A stretch of DNA of 37,767 nt from Kineosphaera sp032229625 (GTDB lineage Bacteria > Actinomycetota > Actinomycetes > Actinomycetales > Dermatophilaceae), in contig JAVTVZ010000174.1 of the NCBI GenBank assembly GCA_032229625.1, positions 1 to 37,767 on the forward strand, given 5' to 3'. Shown here piece by piece: positions 34,244 through 37,767 of this stretch. A program made the translations under genes and the position numbers. A model generated the notes under the pieces. It was not told the DNA's origin, made no database searches, and worked only from the letters and a program-made list of their open reading frames with translations. Position 1 is the stretch's first letter. Every line of letters starts with the position of its first letter.

Positions 34244-34565
34244 GCGTCCCGCCCCCAGATCTGCGACTGACTTCGTGCACCTCATCGATCATGAGCGCGG
34301 GGATAAAAGGACGCGCCCGAGTCCGGCTGTCGTCACGAGGAACTCGGCGCCGGTTCGCTCAATTCGGCGACTCCGCTCGGGCGCACACATCGGTCCGCCG
34401 AGGGCGCTGGGTGCGGTCATCCGCGTGTCTGAGCCGAGCCTGAGCAGCGGGCGCCAGAGTGAAGGCGCGGGCAGTCCCCAACGAGCGTTGCGTGAGTATG
34501 TTGCCGGGCCGAGCGCCGCTCGTGGTCGCGTCACGGTTCGACGCCGCCACGTCGCGTTGACTCGA

Positions 34566-34666
34566 GTGATCCGCGGCCGCGAGGGGATCACCTGCGATCC
34601 CGGCGCGGGTCTGATGAGGCTCAAGCCGGCACGGACCGTGCCCCGCTCGCGATGAGGAGGGGCACG
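34566..34666. promoter_or_regulatory. Cluster of inverted repeats in the exonuclease/ASCH divergent region
   Basis: Three hairpin candidates: GTGATCC/GGATCAC (34566-34591), GGCACGG/CCGTGCC (34628-34642), and CGTGCCCC/GGGGCACG (34637-34666). The last two overlap and cannot form together. The divergent spacer 34244-34751 otherwise shows no convincing gene. They may be operators or a switchable leader structure. Confidence 0.4.
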
Positions 34667-34739
34667 ACCTCGTCCTCGAGAGCGCGGCGACGTACCGCCG
34701 CCGGTCTGCTGGTTGCGCGGGCTGCGCCCGTCCGCCTCG

Positions 34740-34745
34740 TAAGCT
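34740..34745 (+). promoter_or_regulatory. Possible -10 element for a leaderless ASCH transcript
   Basis: TAAGCT fits TANNNT and ends six bases before the ATG at 34752, the spacing typical of leaderless actinobacterial mRNAs. No ribosome binding site precedes the ATG. No -35 element at normal spacing was found. Confidence 0.4.
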
Positions 34746-34751
34746 GGCGCG

Positions 34752-35279
34752 ATGGAGCAGTCCGACATCGATGCCTTCTGGACCGACGCCAAGATCCGCG
34801 CCGGCCTGAACCCGGCGAGCGCCTACACCGGCCCCAACGCGGCCGATTCGGTGCCGCCGCCGGCGTGGTCGTTCGGGGCGGACCCGGCGACGGCCGACGC
34901 GCTCATCGAGCTCGTGCTCGCGGGCGTCAAGACCGCGACGGCCGGGGCGCTGTGGGACTACGAGGCCGAGGACGAGCCGCTGCCGACGTCGGGGTCGCTG
35001 GCGATCCTGCTCGACGGCGCGCAGCAGCCCCGGGCGCTCATCCGCACGACCGACGTGCGCATCGTGCCCTTCGACGAGGTCGACGCCGAGCACGCCCATC
35101 TCGAGGGCGAGGGGGACCGCAGCCTGGTGTCGTGGCGCGACATCCACCGCCGCTTCTTCACCGAGCACGCGGGCCACGACCGGGGATTCGCCGACGACAT
35201 GCCGGTCGTGCTGGAGCGCTTCGAGGTGCTCGTCCCGACGACGCTGCGGCCCGGCTCGCCGCGGATCTTCGGGCGGTAG
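34752..35279 (+). CDS. ASCH domain protein
   Basis: A 175-residue cytoplasmic protein. Hallmarks of the ASCH (PUA-like) fold are ELVLAGVKTATAGALWDYE near 56-74 (the G-x-K-T-A/S-T loop), SLAILLDGAQQPRALIRTTDVRIVPFDEV, and the late block GEGDRSLVSWRDIHRRFF. Members bind RNA or hydrolyse modified nucleosides, such as the YqfB-type N4-acetylcytidine amidohydrolase; which activity applies here is not known. It starts at ATG 34752, probably on a leaderless transcript, and is followed after 4 bp by the alcohol dehydrogenase, so the two are likely cotranscribed. Confidence 0.85.
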   Translation: MEQSDIDAFWTDAKIRAGLNPASAYTGPNAADSVPPPAWSFGADPATADALIELVLAGVKTATAGALWDYEAEDEPLPTSGSLAILLDGAQQPRALIRTTDVRIVPFDEVDAEHAHLEGEGDRSLVSWRDIHRRFFTEHAGHDRGFADDMPVVLERFEVLVPTTLRPGSPRIFGR

Positions 35280-35283
35280 GGGC

Positions 35284-36324
35284 GTGCGCGCGGTCGTCTA
35301 CGACGCCTACGGCGCGCCGCCTCGCGTGCAGGACGTGCCCGACCCGACGCCGCCGGACGGCGGGGTCGTCGTCGCGGTCGCGGCGAGCGGGGTCTGCCGC
35401 TCGGACTGGCACGCGTGGCGCGGGCACGACCCCGTGCGGCTGCCGCACGTGCCCGGCCACGAACTCGCCGGGCGCGTCGCCGCGGTCGGCGCCGGCGTGC
35501 GGCGCTGGCAGGTCGGGCAACGGGTCACCGTGCCGTTCGTCTGCGGGTGCGGGGTCTGCGGCGTGTGCCGCGACGGCGACCCGCAGGTGTGCCCGGACCA
35601 GCGGCAACCGGGCTTCACCGGGTGGGGCTCGCACGCCGAACTCGTCGCGCTGCACGCCGCCGACAACAACCTCGTCGCGCTGCCGCCGACGATCGGTGAT
35701 GTCGAGGCCGCGGCGCTCGGGTGCCGCTTCGCGACCGCCTACCGGGCCGTGCGGGCGCACGGTGGGCTGGGTGCCGGGCAGTGGCTGCTCGTCGTCGGGG
35801 CCGGCGGCGTCGGGCTGTCCGCGCTGCTCATCGGCGTCGCGCTGGGGGCACGGGTCGTCGTCGTCGACACCTGCGCCGCCGCGCTGGCCCAGGCCGCCGC
35901 CTTGGGCGCCGAGCACGTGCTGCCCGCCGGCGACCCCACGCGCACCGCCGGGCACATCGCCGACCTCACCGGCGGCGGCGCCCACGTCGGCATCGACGCC
36001 GTCGGCCACCCGGACGCGGCCCGCACGAGTGTGCTCGCGCTGCGCCGCCGGGGCCGCCACGTGCAGGCCGGGCTGCTGCTCGGCGACCACGCGAGCCCAC
36101 CCCTACCGATGGACCGGGTCGTCGCCCACGAGCTGAGCCTGCACGGCACCCACGGACTCGCCGCCGGCGACTACCCGGCCATGCTCGATCTCGTCGCCGC
36201 AGGCATCGACCTGTCGGCTCTCGTGGGGCGCGTCATCGGCCTCGACGACGCCCCGGCCGCGCTGATGGCGATGGACGCCCCCGCCACGACCGCAGGCATG
36301 ACCGTCGTCGCCCTGGCCGGCTGA
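35284..36324 (+). CDS. Zinc-dependent medium-chain alcohol dehydrogenase
   Basis: A 346-residue NAD(P)-dependent oxidoreductase that starts at GTG 35284. Catalytic zinc ligands are C38, H59 with E60 (GHE), and C147. The structural zinc site C89-x2-C92-x2-C95-x7-C103 is complete. The Rossmann nucleotide loop is GAGGVG at 172-177, and the following VVVVDT (Asp after the second strand) favours NAD over NADP. Oxidises a primary or secondary alcohol to the carbonyl; substrate unknown. The end of the gene is followed by short duplicated stretches (GCGCTCACTGCCCGGC twice; TAGGAGGGGCACG twice) before ribF. Confidence 0.92.
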   Translation: MRAVVYDAYGAPPRVQDVPDPTPPDGGVVVAVAASGVCRSDWHAWRGHDPVRLPHVPGHELAGRVAAVGAGVRRWQVGQRVTVPFVCGCGVCGVCRDGDPQVCPDQRQPGFTGWGSHAELVALHAADNNLVALPPTIGDVEAAALGCRFATAYRAVRAHGGLGAGQWLLVVGAGGVGLSALLIGVALGARVVVVDTCAAALAQAAALGAEHVLPAGDPTRTAGHIADLTGGGAHVGIDAVGHPDAARTSVLALRRRGRHVQAGLLLGDHASPPLPMDRVVAHELSLHGTHGLAAGDYPAMLDLVAAGIDLSALVGRVIGLDDAPAALMAMDAPATTAGMTVVALAG

Positions 36325-36540
36325 CGCTCACTGCCCGGCGCGCTCACTGCCCGGCCGCACGACCCGGCGCGCTCGCCGTCGCGCTCGCCGTCGCGGTCGG
36401 AGCCACGCGTCGCGCCTGTCGTCGCGACGCGCAGCTGTGGCCGCAACCGTCAGGCGTAGGAGGGGCACGTGTAGGAGGGGCACGGGCCAGGGTCGGCCCG
36501 GCCTGGGGTGACGGCGCGATCCACGTAGGGGGCACGCCGT

Positions 36541-36546
36541 TACAGT
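36541..36546 (+). promoter_or_regulatory. Possible -10 element for a leaderless ribF transcript
   Basis: TACAGT fits TANNNT and ends six bases before the GTG at 36553. No ribosome binding site precedes that start codon. Same geometry as the ASCH gene. Confidence 0.45.
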
Positions 36547-36552
36547 GGCCGG

Positions 36553-37530
36553 GTGCATCGGTGGAACGATCTGGACCAGATCCCCGCGGACCTTCCCGGC
36601 TGCGTCGTGACGCTCGGCAACTTCGACGGCGTCCACCGCGGGCACCGCGCGGTGCTCGCCGAGTTGCTCGCCCAGGCGCGGGATCGGGGTGTGCCGGCGG
36701 TCGCGTTGACCTTCGACCCCCATCCGCTCGCGGTGCTGCACCCGGACAAGGCGCCGGGCCTGATCACCTCACTCGAGCACCGGCTCAGCCTGCTGCGCGA
36801 CGCGGGCGTCGACGCGGTGCTCGTCCTGGAGTTCACGCGAGACTTCGCATCGCTGACGCCGGCGGACTTCGTCGAGCAGGTCTTCGTCGACGGGCTCGGT
36901 GCCCGGGCGGTCGTCGTCGGGCGCGACACGCGCTTCGGGGTGCGCAACTCCGGCGACGTCTCGACGCTGCTGGAGCTGGGGGAGCGGTTCGGCTTCGAGG
37001 TCGTCACCGTCGGTGACGTCGGCGCGGACGGCGCCCACACACGCTGGTCGTCCACGCAGGTGCGCGAGCTGCTCGCCGACGGCGACGTCGGCGGCGCCTC
37101 CGCGGTGCTCGGCCGCCCGCACCGCGTCTCCGGGGTCGTCGTCCACGGCGACCATCGCGGCCGCGAACTCGGCTACCCCACGGCCAATCTCGAGCAGGCC
37201 TGCGTCGGGCTCATCCCCGCCGACGGCGTGTATGCCGGATGGCTCGTGCGCTCCGGCCTGCCCGCGGGCGCCCCCGACGCGACCCTGCCGGCGGCCATCT
37301 CCATCGGCACCAACCCGACCTTCGACGGGCAGCAGCGCCGCGTCGAGGCGTACGTGCTCGACCGCGACGACCTCGACCTCTACGACGAGTCCGTGACGAT
37401 CGAATTCGTCGCTCGGCTGCGGCCGACGCTGCGCTTCGACTCCGTCGACGAGCTGCTCGCGCAGATGGCCGACGACGTCGCCCGCAGCCGCGAGATCCTC
37501 TCGACGATCGTGCCCGTGAGCGGCCCGTGA
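36553..37530 (+). CDS. ribF: Bifunctional riboflavin kinase / FAD synthetase
   Basis: A 325-residue enzyme that converts riboflavin to FMN and FAD. The N-terminal adenylyltransferase domain has GNFDGVHRGHR at 22-32, TFDPHPLAVL at 53-62 and SSTQVRELL at 166-174. The C-terminal kinase domain begins near 185 and carries GYPTANL at 207-213 and ISIGTNPTFDG at 249-259. In many actinobacteria ribF directly follows truB and precedes rpsO; here nine genes separate it from truB, and a small secreted protein follows instead of rpsO. Confidence 0.96.
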   Translation: MHRWNDLDQIPADLPGCVVTLGNFDGVHRGHRAVLAELLAQARDRGVPAVALTFDPHPLAVLHPDKAPGLITSLEHRLSLLRDAGVDAVLVLEFTRDFASLTPADFVEQVFVDGLGARAVVVGRDTRFGVRNSGDVSTLLELGERFGFEVVTVGDVGADGAHTRWSSTQVRELLADGDVGGASAVLGRPHRVSGVVVHGDHRGRELGYPTANLEQACVGLIPADGVYAGWLVRSGLPAGAPDATLPAAISIGTNPTFDGQQRRVEAYVLDRDDLDLYDESVTIEFVARLRPTLRFDSVDELLAQMADDVARSREILSTIVPVSGP

Positions 37531-37654
37531 GGCCGCGCCCGCACGTGTGAGGGGTGTGTGAGGTAGGTGTCCGGCCCCTGTGAGGTGCGCCCGGGAATCT
37601 TGAGTCATCAAGCCGACCGGGCATGAGAAAGACACCGCACAGAAGGGCATCACG

Positions 37655-37767
37655 ATGAACACCACCAAGATCCGCGCAGGCTTCGCCCTCGTCGGCACCG
37701 CCGCAGTCCTGAGCGCCGGCGCCGTCGTGGCCTCCAACGCCGCGAACGCCGCGCCGACCGCTCCCGC
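37655..37767 (+). CDS. Secreted protein, 3'-truncated at the window edge
   Basis: The ATG at 37655 follows AGAAGGGC. The visible 37 residues begin MNTTKIRAGFALVGTAAVLS and form a clear Sec signal peptide with a likely cleavage after ANA (NAANA|APTAP). The mature part is outside the window, so no function can be given. The 124-bp spacer after ribF contains four TGTGAGG motifs and a small palindrome (CTTGA/TCAAG, 37599-37612). Confidence 0.7.
   Translation, partial: MNTTKIRAGFALVGTAAVLSAGAVVASNAANAAPTAP

Overview
This is a very GC-rich window with dense GTG starts, AGGAG-type ribosome binding sites and a rimP–nusA–ylxR–infB–rbfA–truB cluster. Together with Tat/lipoprotein signals, a PCu(A)C copper chaperone and a single-chain acetyl-CoA-type carboxylase, this points to an actinobacterium, probably of the order Micrococcales (inference from gene content only). 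The sequence is a draft assembly: it has three runs of exactly 100 N (12583-12682, 20133-20232, 30266-30365), each flanked by an identical 55-bp sequence. Merging the duplicated flanks restores rimP and a glycosyltransferase in frame, so these are unjoined contig overlaps rather than biological breaks.

Left part (1-11568). A 5'-truncated cyclic beta-1,2-glucan synthase/GH94-type giant protein ends convergently on, and overlaps, an aminoglycoside phosphotransferase of the APH(6) type. Upstream of the latter, on the same strand, is a copper/peroxidase pair: a PCu(A)C lipoprotein whose stop overlaps the start of a Tat-exported DyP peroxidase. A His-containing four-helix membrane protein and a Tat/lipoprotein with a predicted DUF4439 ferritin-like fold follow, all on the minus strand. 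The spacers contain several minisatellite arrays.

Central part (12119-19935). The translation/transcription housekeeping cluster rimP, nusA, ylxR, infB, rbfA, truB runs on the plus strand. ribF, which commonly follows truB directly in actinobacteria, lies 16.6 kb further on (36553-37530), and no rpsO follows it inside the window. Nine other genes separate them.

Right part (20248-36324). On the minus strand are a secreted DVDGDG-repeat protein, an apiosidase-like (DUF4038/GH140-like) hydrolase and an 1841-residue biotin carboxylase–BCCP–carboxyltransferase fusion. Divergent from the carboxylase is a tight operon of GT4 glycosyltransferase, VTT/DedA-type membrane protein and second GT4 glycosyltransferase, which looks like a membrane glycolipid module. 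It is followed by a lower-GC patch holding a 112-bp imperfect palindrome, a relic of a BRCT-exonuclease 3' end and an exonuclease–BRCT gene carrying a one-base frameshift in a G5 tract. An ASCH protein and a zinc alcohol dehydrogenase precede ribF. A truncated secreted protein begins at the right edge.

No tRNA, rRNA, CRISPR array or recognisable transposase was seen. Two features recur through the window: short tandem repeats expanded in frame inside otherwise normal proteins, and a related intergenic palindrome that occurs twice.
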